Below are positions 17,075 to 25,884 of a stretch of DNA of 64,000 bases, in pieces. Position numbers and translations under genes: made by a program. The stretch is taken from the NCBI RefSeq assembly GCF_024170005.1, contig NZ_JALJXJ010000007.1, positions 1-64,000 on the forward strand. The letters run 5' to 3'. Positions within the stretch are counted from its first letter, which is position 1. Each line of letters begins with the position of its first letter. The notes under the pieces are model-generated. The model saw nothing but the letters and a program-made list of their open reading frames with translations. It searched no databases and was not told the origin of the DNA. Source of the DNA: Azospirillum lipoferum (GTDB lineage Bacteria > Pseudomonadota > Alphaproteobacteria > Azospirillales > Azospirillaceae).

Positions 17075-18343
17075 TCAGGCGGCGACCGGCTGGCGGGCGT
17101 CGATGCGGGCGCGCATCACCTCGGCCAGATAGGCCGAATCCTCGGCCACCCCCAGGAAGCGGCCAGATCCCCAGGTGTTCAGCCAGGGCAGCCCGATGAA
17201 ATAGAGGCCATCGACCGGCGACACGCCGCGCCGGAACTTCGGGTTGCCGCGGCCGTCGAAGGCCGGCAACTCGATCCAGCCATAGTTGGGGCGGAAGCCG
17301 ATGGCCCAGACGATGGCGGAAATGCCCTCGGCGGCGCAGTCGATGGCGTCCGGGATGGCGTCCGGCACGCCGTCCGGCGCCCAGACCGGGACGAAGGGCG
17401 GTTCCTCCGGCGCATCGATGCCGGCCTTGGCGATGTAGGCGTCGATGTCGCGGCGGATGGAAACGTAAACCTCGTCGGCATCGTCGAGATTCTTCGCCAG
17501 ATCGTCGGCGAAGCGCACCGTCGTACCGTCCATCCCCGCCATGCTGCCATGGAGCTTCACCCCTTGCAGGGCGAAGCGGCGCAGGTCGATCTCATGCCCG
17601 CCGGCGCGGCCGGACATGTAATGGTTGGTCTTCTCCTTGGCGCGGTCGCCCAGCGGATGTTTGTCGACCGTCAGCTTGTAATAGCCCATCTCCATCAGCC
17701 ATTCGGTCGCGTCCTTGCCGCGATATTGGCGGGGAGAGCGCGGGGCCGGGCCGACGCACAGATGAACCTGCCGGCCGGCGATATAGAGATCCTCCATGAT
17801 CTGCACGCCCGACTGGCCGGAGCCGACGACCAGCACGGCGCCCGGCGGCAGCTGGTCCGGGTTGCGGTAGTCGACCGAGTGCATCTGGACGACGTCGCGC
17901 GACAGGGCATGGGCGTAGGGCGGAACGATCGGGATGTCATAGCCGCCGGTCGCCACCACCACCTGATCGGCGGTCATCGGACCGTCGCTGGTCTCCAGAT
18001 CGAAGCCGCCATGCGCGCCGCGCGACAGGCGGGTGACGGCGACGCCTTCGCGGATCGGCGGCTTCACCATCTCGGCGAAACCCTCCAGATAGGCGACGAT
18101 CTCGTCCTTCACCATGTAGCCGGTGGGGTCGCTGCCCTGATAGGGGTAGTCGGGCAGGCGGCACTGCCAGTTGGGCGTGACGAGGCAGAAGCTGTCCCAG
18201 CGGTCGTTGCGCCAGGAATGGCCGATCCGGTTCTTCTCCAGCACCAGATGCTCGATGCCCTGCTTCTTCAGATTGTGGCTGACCGACAGGCCGGCCTGTC
18301 CGCCGCCGACGATGATGACGGGAAAATGGGGAACGCTCGTCAT
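17075..18343 (-). CDS. MSMEG_0569-type flavin-dependent oxidoreductase (Nit1C cluster)
   Basis: A 422-residue flavoprotein with two dinucleotide-binding Rossmann motifs: GGGQAG near residue 12 for FAD and GSGQSG near residue 170 for NADPH. The architecture is that of class B flavin monooxygenases (YUCCA/FMO-like). It belongs to the MSMEG_0569 family (NitH-type) of Nit1C clusters. The start at 18343 (MTSVPHFPVII) lies 23 bases after the radical SAM stop. A role in hydroxylating a nitrogen atom is plausible from the fold, but unproven. Longer in-frame extension upstream is non-coding shadow over the radical SAM gene. Confidence 0.87.
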   Translation of the reverse strand: MTSVPHFPVIIVGGGQAGLSVSHNLKKQGIEHLVLEKNRIGHSWRNDRWDSFCLVTPNWQCRLPDYPYQGSDPTGYMVKDEIVAYLEGFAEMVKPPIREGVAVTRLSRGAHGGFDLETSDGPMTADQVVVATGGYDIPIVPPYAHALSRDVVQMHSVDYRNPDQLPPGAVLVVGSGQSGVQIMEDLYIAGRQVHLCVGPAPRSPRQYRGKDATEWLMEMGYYKLTVDKHPLGDRAKEKTNHYMSGRAGGHEIDLRRFALQGVKLHGSMAGMDGTTVRFADDLAKNLDDADEVYVSIRRDIDAYIAKAGIDAPEEPPFVPVWAPDGVPDAIPDAIDCAAEGISAIVWAIGFRPNYGWIELPAFDGRGNPKFRRGVSPVDGLYFIGLPWLNTWGSGRFLGVAEDSAYLAEVMRARIDARQPVAA

Positions 18344-18366
18344 GGCAAACACTCCAGGGAAAGGGG

Positions 18367-19479
18367 TCAGTCTTCGAAGAGCGACAGGGCGGAACAGGCG
18401 CCGCATTTGCCGCAGCCGGCCTTGCTGTCGGACGCCCGCATGCCGGCGCGCTTCAGCATGCCGCCGACGGCGGACAGCAGGTCGTGCATGAAGGCGGGGG
18501 ACGGGGCGGGATGGTCCTCCAGCGGCGTGCCGGAGACCGGGACGAAGGGGACGACGAAGGGATAGACGCCCATCCCGATCAGCCGCTCCGCCATGGCAAG
18601 GATCGCCTCGCGGCTGTCGCCCAGCCCGGCCAGGATGTAGGTTGACACCTGCCCGCGGCCGAAGACCGGCACCGCCGCCTCGAAAGCCGAGTAATAGCGC
18701 TCCAGCGGGACGCTGGCCTTGCCGGGCATGATGCGGGCGCGCACCTCCGGCGTCACCGCCTCCAGATGCATGCCGAGCGTGTCGATGCCGGCGTCGCGCA
18801 GGCGGGCGAACCAGCGGTCGTCGTCGGGCGGTTCGCACTGGCCCTGGATCGGCAGGTCGACCGCCGCCTTCACCGCCGCGGCGCTCTCGCACAGGATGGC
18901 GGCGCCGCGGTCGGGGGTGGGCGGCGTGCCGGTGGTCATCACCATGTGGCGCACGCCGTCGAGCAGGACGGCGGCCCGCGCCACTTCGGCCAGCTGCTCC
19001 GGCGTCTTGCGGGCGATGGTCCGCCCGGCCGCCAGCGACTGGCCGATGGAACAGAACTGGCAGGTCTTGGTCCGGCTCTGGTAGCGGATGCAGGTCTGCA
19101 GAACGGTGGTCGCCAGCACGTCGGCGCCGTGCAGGACGGCGATCTTGGAATAGGGGACGCCGTCCATGGTCTGCAGCGCGTAGAAGCGCGGCTGGCGGGG
19201 GAAGGTCACCCGTCCCATCGTCACCCCGTCGCGCCGCACCAGGCTGGCGCCGTCGGCACCCGGCGGCTCGGCGACATAGGGGGAGGCGAAGGCGCCGGCG
19301 GTGTGGACCGGCACCATCACGGTGCGCCCGTCCACCGTCATCGCCTTGTGGTCGCTGGGACCGGCGCCGCCGCGGCGGCTGGGGGCTCCGACCCTGGGGT
19401 CGGCCAGCCGGACGCCGAAGGATTGCAGTTCGGTGATCAGCCGGCTAGCGGGCAAGCTGGAGGAGCTGGGCGTCGTCAT
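18367..19479 (-). CDS. MSMEG_0568-type radical SAM protein (Nit1C cluster)
   Basis: A 370-residue radical SAM enzyme. The putative 4Fe-4S cysteines are in [14 protein letters not shown], spaced C-x9-C-x2-C instead of the textbook C-x3-C-x2-C. A second cysteine cluster, CGKCGAC, sits at the C-terminus and may bind another iron-sulfur centre. The [11 protein letters not shown] and [12 protein letters not shown] strands fit a partial TIM barrel like biotin/lipoyl synthases. It matches the MSMEG_0568 family (NitD). The gene overlaps the end of the nitrilase gene by 35 bases. The substrate is unknown; it is the likely skeleton-building enzyme of the cluster. Confidence 0.87.
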   Translation of the reverse strand: MTTPSSSSLPASRLITELQSFGVRLADPRVGAPSRRGGAGPSDHKAMTVDGRTVMVPVHTAGAFASPYVAEPPGADGASLVRRDGVTMGRVTFPRQPRFYALQTMDGVPYSKIAVLHGADVLATTVLQTCIRYQSRTKTCQFCSIGQSLAAGRTIARKTPEQLAEVARAAVLLDGVRHMVMTTGTPPTPDRGAAILCESAAAVKAAVDLPIQGQCEPPDDDRWFARLRDAGIDTLGMHLEAVTPEVRARIMPGKASVPLERYYSAFEAAVPVFGRGQVSTYILAGLGDSREAILAMAERLIGMGVYPFVVPFVPVSGTPLEDHPAPSPAFMHDLLSAVGGMLKRAGMRASDSKAGCGKCGACSALSLFED

Positions 19480-20458
19480 GGTCGGCCTCGGCTTTGGGGG
19501 AGGGGACGATTGCGGTGACAGGGGTGGCCGTCGTCGTCATCGGCGCTGCGGGACGGTTGTCGAGGGTCAGCGACAGCAGCTCCGGCCGGGCGTAATGGCC
19601 GACCGAATCCATCATCCGCTTGCGTTTGGTGATCAGACCCATGTCGAGGTCGGCGACCAGGATGCCTTCGCCCGACGTCAGCGGCGGCACGACATGGTTG
19701 CCTTCCGGCGAGACGATGGCGGTCATGCAGCCGCCGCGCAGGGCCTTCTGCAAACCGGTGTCGGGAGTGATCGACTGGATCTGCTCGTCGGTCAGCCAGC
19801 CGGTGGCGTTTACCACGAAGCAGCCGGACTCCAGAGCGTGGTGGCGGATGGTGACCTCGATCTGGTCGGCGAAGATCTGGCCGACCAGCGAGCCGGGGAA
19901 CTGGGCGACGTGGATTTCCTCGTGCTGGGCCATCAGGGCGTAGCGCGCCAGCGGATTGTAATGCTCCCAGCAGGCGAGCGCGCCGACCCGGCCGACGGCG
20001 GTGTCGACCACGGTCAGTCCGGAGCCGTCGCCCTGGCCCCAGATCATGCGCTCGTGATAGGTCGGGGTGATCTTGCGCCGCTTCAGCACCAGCCGGCCGT
20101 CGGCGTCGAACACCAGCTGGGTGTTGTAGAGCGAGCCGTGGTCGCGCTCGTTCACCCCCAGCACCACCACCACGCCGTTGGCACGGGCGGCGGCGGCGAC
20201 CGCCTCGGTGACCGGGCCGGGGACGACGACCGCGCGCTCGTAGAGCCGCAGATGGTCGGCGCCGGCCAGGACGGGCGGGCGCACGAAGGAGAAATAGGGA
20301 TAGTAGGGGACGAAGGTCTCCGGGAAGACGACCAGCGCCGCTCCTTGCGCGGCGGCGTCGGCGATCGCCCGGCACACCCGCTCCACCGTTCCGTCCGCGC
20401 TGTCCAGGTCGGGGGCGATCTGCACCGCCGCCACCCGGACCGTTCTTTTCTCCGTCAT
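19445..20458 (-). CDS. nitC: Nit1C-type nitrilase / carbon-nitrogen hydrolase
   Basis: A 337-residue nitrilase-superfamily enzyme with the Glu-Lys-Cys triad at Glu47 (VVFPETF), Lys129 ([13 protein letters not shown]) and Cys163 ([14 protein letters not shown]). The [11 protein letters not shown] signature is that of true nitrilases of branch 1, and the sequence fits the Nit6803/sll0784 family that defines Nit1C clusters. It hydrolyses a nitrile to the acid and ammonia. In Pseudomonas fluorescens NCIMB 11764 the homologous cluster is needed for growth on cyanide as nitrogen source. It is the second gene after the sigma-54 promoter and is cytoplasmic. Confidence 0.92.
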   Translation of the reverse strand: MTEKRTVRVAAVQIAPDLDSADGTVERVCRAIADAAAQGAALVVFPETFVPYYPYFSFVRPPVLAGADHLRLYERAVVVPGPVTEAVAAAARANGVVVVLGVNERDHGSLYNTQLVFDADGRLVLKRRKITPTYHERMIWGQGDGSGLTVVDTAVGRVGALACWEHYNPLARYALMAQHEEIHVAQFPGSLVGQIFADQIEVTIRHHALESGCFVVNATGWLTDEQIQSITPDTGLQKALRGGCMTAIVSPEGNHVVPPLTSGEGILVADLDMGLITKRKRMMDSVGHYARPELLSLTLDNRPAAPMTTTATPVTAIVPSPKAEADHDDAQLLQLAR

Positions 20459-20491
20459 GCTCCGCCCTCCAGACTTACGCTTAAAGTGCCG

Positions 20492-20974
20492 TTACAGCGT
20501 CCAGGTGTTCAGAATGAATGCATTCGCTTTGCGGTGGAGCAGGACGATGTCCAGCACGTCCAGCGGATTGATCGGGCGCACGCCGGGGATCAGCGCACCC
20601 TCGCCATGGCCGTAAAGCGCCTGGAGCGCGAAGCGGCAGGCATAGACCTTGCCGCCTTCCTCCATGAACTTGACGATCTGCTTGTTCATCGCCTGATGGC
20701 CCGGGAAGGCCTCGTCGCCCAGGGTGGGGAAACCGCGCTGCACGCCCAGCGTGACGCCGGGGCCGTAGAGCAGGACCGAGGTCTCGAACCCCTTGCGCAG
20801 CAGCCGGGTCGCCTGCAGCAGGTTGACCAGCCCGATGGACCCTTCGAACGCCACCGTGTGGAAGGTGACCAGAGCCTTTTCCCCCGGCTCGGCCTTGACG
20901 TCCTCGAACACCTTCTCCTCGTAATCCACCAGGACGTCGCCGGTCTGGTTTTGCGGCTTGGTGACGGCAGGCAT
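20492..20974 (-). CDS. nitB: MSMEG_0572-type nitrogen starvation response protein (first gene of Nit1C cluster)
   Basis: A 160-residue protein of the MSMEG_0572 family. It shows a DsrE-like pattern, with [28 protein letters not shown] followed by [11 protein letters not shown] and a later cysteine in VYACRFAL. The ATG at 20974 has AAAGGAG 8 bases upstream; a GTG three codons earlier is less likely. It is always adjacent to the nitrilase in Nit1C clusters and opens the operon here. Function is unknown; the DsrE-like features suggest a small oligomeric carrier or sensor protein (inference). Confidence 0.83.
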   Translation of the reverse strand: MPAVTKPQNQTGDVLVDYEEKVFEDVKAEPGEKALVTFHTVAFEGSIGLVNLLQATRLLRKGFETSVLLYGPGVTLGVQRGFPTLGDEAFPGHQAMNKQIVKFMEEGGKVYACRFALQALYGHGEGALIPGVRPINPLDVLDIVLLHRKANAFILNTWTL

Positions 20975-21072
20975 GGATCGCACTCCTTTATTGGTCTCGG
21001 CGTCTTCGTGATCGACGCCCCCGGCGCCGGGCTGTCCGCTCCTGGCGTGGCAGCGTCCGGCCTCCAGTCATC

Positions 21073-21088
21073 AGCAAATCGCGTGCCA
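21073..21088 (-). promoter_or_regulatory. Sigma-54 (RpoN) promoter of the Nit1C operon
   Basis: On the minus strand the sequence is TGGCACGCGATTTGCT, an excellent match to the -24/-12 consensus TGGCAC-N5-TTGCW with exact GG-to-GC spacing. It lies about 100 bp upstream of the first gene's ATG, with the expected start of transcription near 21062. This predicts dependence on an enhancer-binding protein such as NtrC. Confidence 0.85.
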
Positions 21089-21495
21089 GTCACTTTTCCG
21101 ATCACTTTTCCGGCGGAACTCCTAGATTTCCATACAATCAACGCCGCGACCGCGTATAATGACTGCGATCAAAGTGGCGGTTTCCGCTCAATGATCGGGC
21201 TATGGATGGCGAAATTTTGACCATCCGACCCAGATGCTCACGGTTTGAGCGGATTTTTCGACCCGTTGCGATGCGGTTCCGCAAAGTTCGGGGGAGAAGA
21301 CGCAGGGGGTGCGGCATGCTGCATGGGATGATCGAAATGGCCGGAAACAAAGGGCCGCGGGACTTTGTCGCGGTGTTGGAGCTGGTGGTTGCCACGGGTG
21401 GGGCGGGGCGCTTAGGATGCGCCGTCCCGTCCGGGGCGGGGTGCCTCCGGAACGGGCGCTGCTCAGTTTGGATCCATGCGTTGGACGTGGTTTGA
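21089..21495. other. Intergenic region upstream of sigma-54 promoter and MocR regulator
   Basis: This is about 400 bp without a convincing gene. Short open frames are present but have no ribosome sites or recognisable protein character. The span is long enough for enhancer sites of an activator of the sigma-54 promoter. The only symmetrical elements I see are GCGG-TT-CCGC (21273-21282), nested within TTGCG-N9-CGCAA (21266-21284); neither matches an NtrC box well. Confidence 0.5.
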
Positions 21496-22971
21496 ATGCA
21501 AACGCTACAAGGTCAGTTTCCGTCTTCCGTCGGGCGCCCGCACCCCTGGCATGCGGTGATCCACGGCAGCGACAAGCCGCGCTACGTCGCGATCGCCGAC
21601 GTGATCGCCGACGACATGCGCAACGGACGCCTTGCGCCCGGTGCCCGGCTGCCGGCGCAGCGGGTGCTGGCCGAGGCGCTGGAGGTCGATTTCACCACGG
21701 TCGCCCGCGGCTATCAGGAGGCGCAGCGGCGCGGCCTGATCGAATCCCGCGTCGGCGCCGGCACCTTCGTCCGTGACGAGGCTTCGACAATTCCTTGCGC
21801 TCCGGAAGCGCTGCCGGTCGGGGATGCCGTCATTCCAGCCGCCCAGCCGCCTGTCCGGTCCAGTGCGCGCTGTTCCGCCGACCTGTCGATGAACCTGCCG
21901 CCGGACATCGACGATCCGGAGCTGCTGGCGCGCATGCGGGCCGGTCTGGCGGAGGTCGGGCAGGATCTGGTCGATCTGCTGCGCTATCAGGAGTTCGGCG
22001 GCGCCGAACAGGACCGGCAGGCCGGCGTCGACTGGCTGGCCTTGCGCGGCCTGCCGGTGCGGTCGGAACGGCTGCTGGTCTGCGCCGGTACCCACAGCGC
22101 CCTGCATGCGGTGCTGGGCGCGCTGGCCAAGCCGGGCGACCGCATCTGCGCCGAGGCTCTGACCTACCCCGGCCTGCGCGGGCTGGCGGCGCAGCTGGGG
22201 CTGGAGGTGATCGGCCTGCCGATGGACGAGAACGGCATCCTGCCCGATGCCTTCGCCGAGGTCTGCCGCACCCGTCCGCCCAAGGCGCTCTACTGCAATC
22301 CGACCCTGCAGAACCCCACCACCATCACTCTGTCGGCCGAGCGCCGTCAGGCCCTGGTCGACATCGCCCGCCATTACGGCGTCGCCATCGTCGAGGATGA
22401 CGCCTATGGCGCGCTGCCGGTCGGCGGGCCGGTTCCGATGGCGGCCCTGGCGCCGGATATCGTCTTTTATATCGGGGGTGTGGCGAAGGTCCTGGGGGCC
22501 GGCCTGCGCGTCGCCTATCTGGTGGTCCCGGAGGCGCGTCATGTCTGGCAGTTGTCCGCCTTCCTGAGGGCGACGACGGTGATGGCCTCGCCGCTGACGG
22601 TGGCGCTGGCGACCCGCTGGATCGGCGACGGCACGGCGCAGGCGATCCTGGCGGCCATCCGGGCGGAATCGACCCTGCGCCAGACCATCGCCCGCGGCAT
22701 CCTGCCGGGACCGGCCCCGCGCTCCAAGCCGGAGGCCTTCCACTACTGGCTGCCGCTGCCCGCGGGCTGGAGCCGGTCGAGCTTCGCCGCGACCCTGCGC
22801 GGGGCGAAGCTCGGCATCGTCGTCAGCGACGCCTTCTCGGTGAACAGCCCGGCGCCGGAGGCGGTGCGGCTGTGCCTGGGCGGCTGCGACCGCGACGAGA
22901 CCCGTGGTGCGCTGGAGATGATCGCCCACACCCTGTCGCGCCCGCCGGAACTGGCCTCCGTCTTTCTGTAA
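21496..22971 (+). CDS. MocR/PdxR-type regulator: GntR winged helix fused to PLP aminotransferase domain
   Basis: A 491-residue protein. The GntR winged helix-turn-helix spans about residues 30-95 (LAPGARLPAQRVLAEALEVDFTTVARGYQEA). A fold-type I aminotransferase-like domain follows, with YCNPTLQNPT, the DDAYG segment and the PLP-lysine region GGVAKVLGAGLRVAYL. MocR proteins sense PLP or amino compounds. It diverges from the Nit1C operon across 521 bp, so it is a candidate regulator of that cluster, although a sigma-54 promoter normally needs an AAA+ activator that this protein is not. It may act in addition to NtrC. Confidence 0.88.
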   Translation: MQTLQGQFPSSVGRPHPWHAVIHGSDKPRYVAIADVIADDMRNGRLAPGARLPAQRVLAEALEVDFTTVARGYQEAQRRGLIESRVGAGTFVRDEASTIPCAPEALPVGDAVIPAAQPPVRSSARCSADLSMNLPPDIDDPELLARMRAGLAEVGQDLVDLLRYQEFGGAEQDRQAGVDWLALRGLPVRSERLLVCAGTHSALHAVLGALAKPGDRICAEALTYPGLRGLAAQLGLEVIGLPMDENGILPDAFAEVCRTRPPKALYCNPTLQNPTTITLSAERRQALVDIARHYGVAIVEDDAYGALPVGGPVPMAALAPDIVFYIGGVAKVLGAGLRVAYLVVPEARHVWQLSAFLRATTVMASPLTVALATRWIGDGTAQAILAAIRAESTLRQTIARGILPGPAPRSKPEAFHYWLPLPAGWSRSSFAATLRGAKLGIVVSDAFSVNSPAPEAVRLCLGGCDRDETRGALEMIAHTLSRPPELASVFL

Positions 22972-23157
22972 AGTCCTGTTGATCGGTCGCCCTTTGTGGG
23001 CGCCCACCATCCGATTGCCGCCTGCGCACGGACGGATGGGCGACTTCATCCTTCGGGGCACGCCGACTGTCTTGCTTGTCCAGGAGGAGGAGGGGCGTAG
23101 GATCCCGCCTCCGGTCTCCGAAAGATGAAATCTCCGGAGCAGGGCAGGGAGGACGTC

Positions 23158-23598
23158 ATGGCGCAAGCGGATCTGGCGTGGCTGCGAACCCTTTACGACC
23201 GCTATGGCGCCGGAGAGGTCCAGGCGGTGTTCGATCACCTGTCTCCCGACGTCGAATGGGTGTCCAACCGGGGATCACCGGTCTTCGCGTCCTTTTCCGG
23301 GACATTCCGGGGGGCGGACGGCGTCCGCCGCTACTTCGACGGGCTGATGCAGGAGTGGGTCATCGACCGGCACGAGATGCTCGACATGACGGTCGAGGGC
23401 GATGATGTCCGGGTGCAGAATCTGGTCGGCGCCACCTACCGCAAGACCGGCAAGCGGATCGAGACGGTGACCCATCACCATCTGCGTGTGAACAACGGCC
23501 GCATCGAGCGCTTTGAAGAGCAGTTCGACGATGCAGCCGTCGCCATGGCCTGTGACGCCGATTGTGCCGAGGGCTCCCCCGGTCAGGTGAACCAGTAA
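23158..23598 (+). CDS. SnoaL-like / NTF2-fold protein
   Basis: A 146-residue SnoaL-like protein. It has the helix WLRTLYDRYGAGEVQAVFDHL, followed by LSPDVEWVSNRG and the terminal strand VNNGRIERFEEQFDD, characteristic of small NTF2-fold proteins. The ATG at 23158 is preceded by GGGAGG and fits better than an ATG 33 bases upstream. It ends inside the 3' end of the convergent cdsA-like gene (16-base overlap). A free-standing gene; the function is unknown. Confidence 0.72.
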   Translation: MAQADLAWLRTLYDRYGAGEVQAVFDHLSPDVEWVSNRGSPVFASFSGTFRGADGVRRYFDGLMQEWVIDRHEMLDMTVEGDDVRVQNLVGATYRKTGKRIETVTHHHLRVNNGRIERFEEQFDDAAVAMACDADCAEGSPGQVNQ

Positions 23599-24560
23599 CG
23601 CGTGAGATGGAAGAACAGCGGCGCCGAGAACACGATGGAATCGAGGCGGTCGAGGACGCCGCCATGCCCTTCGATCATGGTGCCCCAGTCCTTGACCCCG
23701 AGGTCGCGCTTCATCGCCGACAGGACGAAGCCGCCGAAGAAGCCGGCGATCACGATGATCAGCGACATGCCGGCCGCCTGGAGCGGCGAGAAGGGCGTGA
23801 TGACGTGCAGACCGGTGCCGATGGCGACGGCGGTCAGCCCGCCGCCGACCAGCCCCTCCACCGTCTTGGACGGGCTGATGCCGGGTGACAGCCGGGTCTT
23901 CCCCCACAGCTTGCCGAAGACATATTGGAAGACGTCGCTCAGCTGCGCCACCGTCATCAGGTACAGCAGCAGCAGGGCGCCGGGCAGCCGGTAGCCGGGG
24001 ATGTCGAGCCACAGCAGGGCCGGCGCGTGGCTGGTGCAATAGACCGCCAGCATCAGCCCCCACTGCGCCTTGGCGGTGCGGGTCAGGAAGTCGGTCGGGT
24101 CGGCGCCCAGCACCGACAGCGACGGCAGCGCCATGAACACGTAGACCGGAATGAAGATCGAGAACAGCCCGTACCAGCCGATCCCGATCAGCCAATATTG
24201 CAGCGGCACGACCAGAAAGAAGGACAGGAACAGCCCGGCATGGTCGCCGCGCCGGGTCGGCGTCAGCGTGATGAACTCGCGCAGCGCCAGATAGGACAGC
24301 AGGGTGAACAGCACCAGCGTCACCACGCTGCCCAGCAGCATTGCCGCGGCGAACAGCGCCACCATCACCCACCAGGAGCGGATGCGGGCGTTCAGGTTGC
24401 GCACGGTGTCGCGGCCGGCCGGCGTCTGCACCCGCCAAGCCAGGACGGCGCCGATCAGTGTGGCGGTGACCAGCAGGCCGAGGGCGGCGCCCGAGAGCCA
24501 GAGGAACAGCGGGTCGGTGGTGGTGAGGAAATTCGTCACTGAGTTCATCACGCTGTTCAT
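23583..24560 (-). CDS. cdsA: Phosphatidate cytidylyltransferase (CDP-diglyceride synthase)
   Basis: A 325-residue integral membrane protein with about eight hydrophobic segments and the C-terminal CDP-diglyceride synthase signature: SPSKTVEG, a glycine pair, then GHGGVLDRLDS. It converts phosphatidate and CTP to CDP-diacylglycerol in the inner membrane, the activated precursor for phospholipid head-group transfer. It is the last gene of a four-gene lipid operon, overlapping the preceding acyltransferase gene by 4 bases (ATGA). This copy is probably additional to a housekeeping cdsA, given its operon context (inference). Confidence 0.87.
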   Translation of the reverse strand: MNSVMNSVTNFLTTTDPLFLWLSGAALGLLVTATLIGAVLAWRVQTPAGRDTVRNLNARIRSWWVMVALFAAAMLLGSVVTLVLFTLLSYLALREFITLTPTRRGDHAGLFLSFFLVVPLQYWLIGIGWYGLFSIFIPVYVFMALPSLSVLGADPTDFLTRTAKAQWGLMLAVYCTSHAPALLWLDIPGYRLPGALLLLYLMTVAQLSDVFQYVFGKLWGKTRLSPGISPSKTVEGLVGGGLTAVAIGTGLHVITPFSPLQAAGMSLIIVIAGFFGGFVLSAMKRDLGVKDWGTMIEGHGGVLDRLDSIVFSAPLFFHLTRYWFT

Positions 24561-25225
24561 TGGGCGGTCCGTTGGCCGGTGGATTGGGAATCGGGTTGGG
24601 AAGCGGATGGAGACCGCGACAGCGACACCAGCGCATCGCGGGCCCGTTCCAGGAAGGCCGCCTTGTCTTCACCCGCGACTGCTTCCAACGGGGCGCCGAA
24701 GCGCATGGTGCAGATCAGCGGCACCAGCAGCGGCATGCCCTTCGGCATCACCCGGTGCAGGTTCTCGATGAAGACGGGCACCAGCTCGGCATTCGGCACC
24801 CGTTGGGAGAGATGGTAGAGGCCGCTCTTGAACGGGGCCACGGTGCCGTCGCCGCGCGTGCCCTCGGGGAAGAGGATCAGCGACTGGCCACTTTCGAGCA
24901 CCGCCGCCATGGCGTCCATCACCTCCGCCGTCGCCTTGCCGGTGCGGTCGACCAGCAGCGCGTTCAGGCAGCCCACCGCGATCGCGCGCCGCAGGGCCGA
25001 GCCCCCCCAGTAATCGAGCGCCGCCACCGGATGGGTGCGCGCCCGCAGCTCCGCCGGCAGGGCCGCCATGACGGCGAGCGTGTCGAGGTGGCTGGTGTGG
25101 TTGGCGAAATAGATGCGCGGGACATCTGCTGGAGCGCTGCCTTCCCAGCTCGCGCGGGCACCGACCAGCAGGCGGGTCAGCCCCAGGAGACCGTGACGGA
25201 GCGCCGGTTGGAGAAGAGGGATCAT
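24557..25225 (-). CDS. 1-acyl-sn-glycerol-3-phosphate acyltransferase family protein (PlsC-like)
   Basis: A 222-residue PlsC-family acyltransferase. Motif I is NHTSHLD (His43, Asp48), the catalytic HX4D box; motif III is FPEGTR at about residues 118-123. It is attached to the inner membrane by an N-terminal amphipathic or hydrophobic stretch. It probably acylates a lysophospholipid or lysophosphatidate. The start at 25225 overlaps the CDP-alcohol phosphatidyltransferase stop by 4 bases. Longer in-frame sequence upstream is shadow of that gene. Confidence 0.87.
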   Translation of the reverse strand: MIPLLQPALRHGLLGLTRLLVGARASWEGSAPADVPRIYFANHTSHLDTLAVMAALPAELRARTHPVAALDYWGGSALRRAIAVGCLNALLVDRTGKATAEVMDAMAAVLESGQSLILFPEGTRGDGTVAPFKSGLYHLSQRVPNAELVPVFIENLHRVMPKGMPLLVPLICTMRFGAPLEAVAGEDKAAFLERARDALVSLSRSPSASQPDSQSTGQRTAQ

Positions 25226-25884
25226 GACCGGGCCTCCAGATGCTGAGACTTCAGGCGGCGGGCGATGCCGAGCGTGCGCGTCGCGACGGTGAGCAGGCTG
25301 CCGCCCATGATGATCCAGGCCGCCGCCAGCAGGCTGTATCCCGTCCCCCACAGCGCATGCTCGATCGCCTGGGCGAGCAGGGCGACGGTGAGGGCGGCCA
25401 TGCGGCGCTGCTTGGCCATCACGCCGCCGAAATCCTGCGCCAGCCCCAGGGCACCGCCGAAGGTCCGGACATAGGCGGTCATCATGGCGGCCAGCGCCGC
25501 CGCCCAGCCGAGCCATGGCAGGCCGGCGGCGTAGCCCAGCGGCACCAGGAAGGCGGTGTCGGCGACGCGGTCGGGAATCTCGTTGTAGAGCGCACCGACC
25601 GGCGAGCCCTTGCCGCCCTCCACCGCGACCATGCCGTCGAGCAGGTTGCAGATCAGGCGCAGCTGGACGCAGAGCGCGGTGCCGATCCAGGCCAGCACGC
25701 CGCCCTGCAGCAGAAGGGCGCCGCCGATCGCCGCCCACACCGCTGACAGAACCGAGATCTGGTTCGGTGTCACCGGCGTCGTGGTCAGCCACGCCGCCAG
25801 CCGTTGCGCCCAGCGGGCCGACCGGGTGGCGATGGGGCGCCGGTCGGCGGCCGCCTTGGCAGACGTTGTTGTGGTCTCCATCAT
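25222..25884 (-). CDS. CDP-alcohol phosphatidyltransferase family protein with variant active-site motif
   Basis: A 220-residue membrane protein related to CDP-alcohol phosphatidyltransferases. The usual motif D-x2-DG-x2-AR-x8-G-x3-D-x3-D is degenerate: Asn80-x2-Asp83-Gly84-x2-Ala87-Val88, then Asn101-x3-Asp105-x3-Asp109. Thus the first aspartate, the arginine and the second glycine are replaced, while three of four metal ligands remain. The operon supplies CDP-diacylglycerol (CdsA) next door, supporting a head-group transfer or related reaction. It overlaps both neighbours by 4 bases. The product lipid cannot be predicted. Confidence 0.8.
   Translation of the reverse strand: MMETTTTSAKAAADRRPIATRSARWAQRLAAWLTTTPVTPNQISVLSAVWAAIGGALLLQGGVLAWIGTALCVQLRLICNLLDGMVAVEGGKGSPVGALYNEIPDRVADTAFLVPLGYAAGLPWLGWAAALAAMMTAYVRTFGGALGLAQDFGGVMAKQRRMAALTVALLAQAIEHALWGTGYSLLAAAWIIMGGSLLTVATRTLGIARRLKSQHLEARS

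Noticed and set aside
21266..21284. TTGCG-N9-CGCAA considered as an NtrC site
   Set aside because: It lacks the GCAC...GTGC arms of NtrC boxes; symmetry alone is not enough to name it.
21202..21495. 97-codon plus-strand open frame in the Nit1C/MocR intergenic region
   Set aside because: There is no ribosome site, the composition is Arg-rich and unlike a folded protein, and it lies in the expected enhancer region of a sigma-54 promoter.
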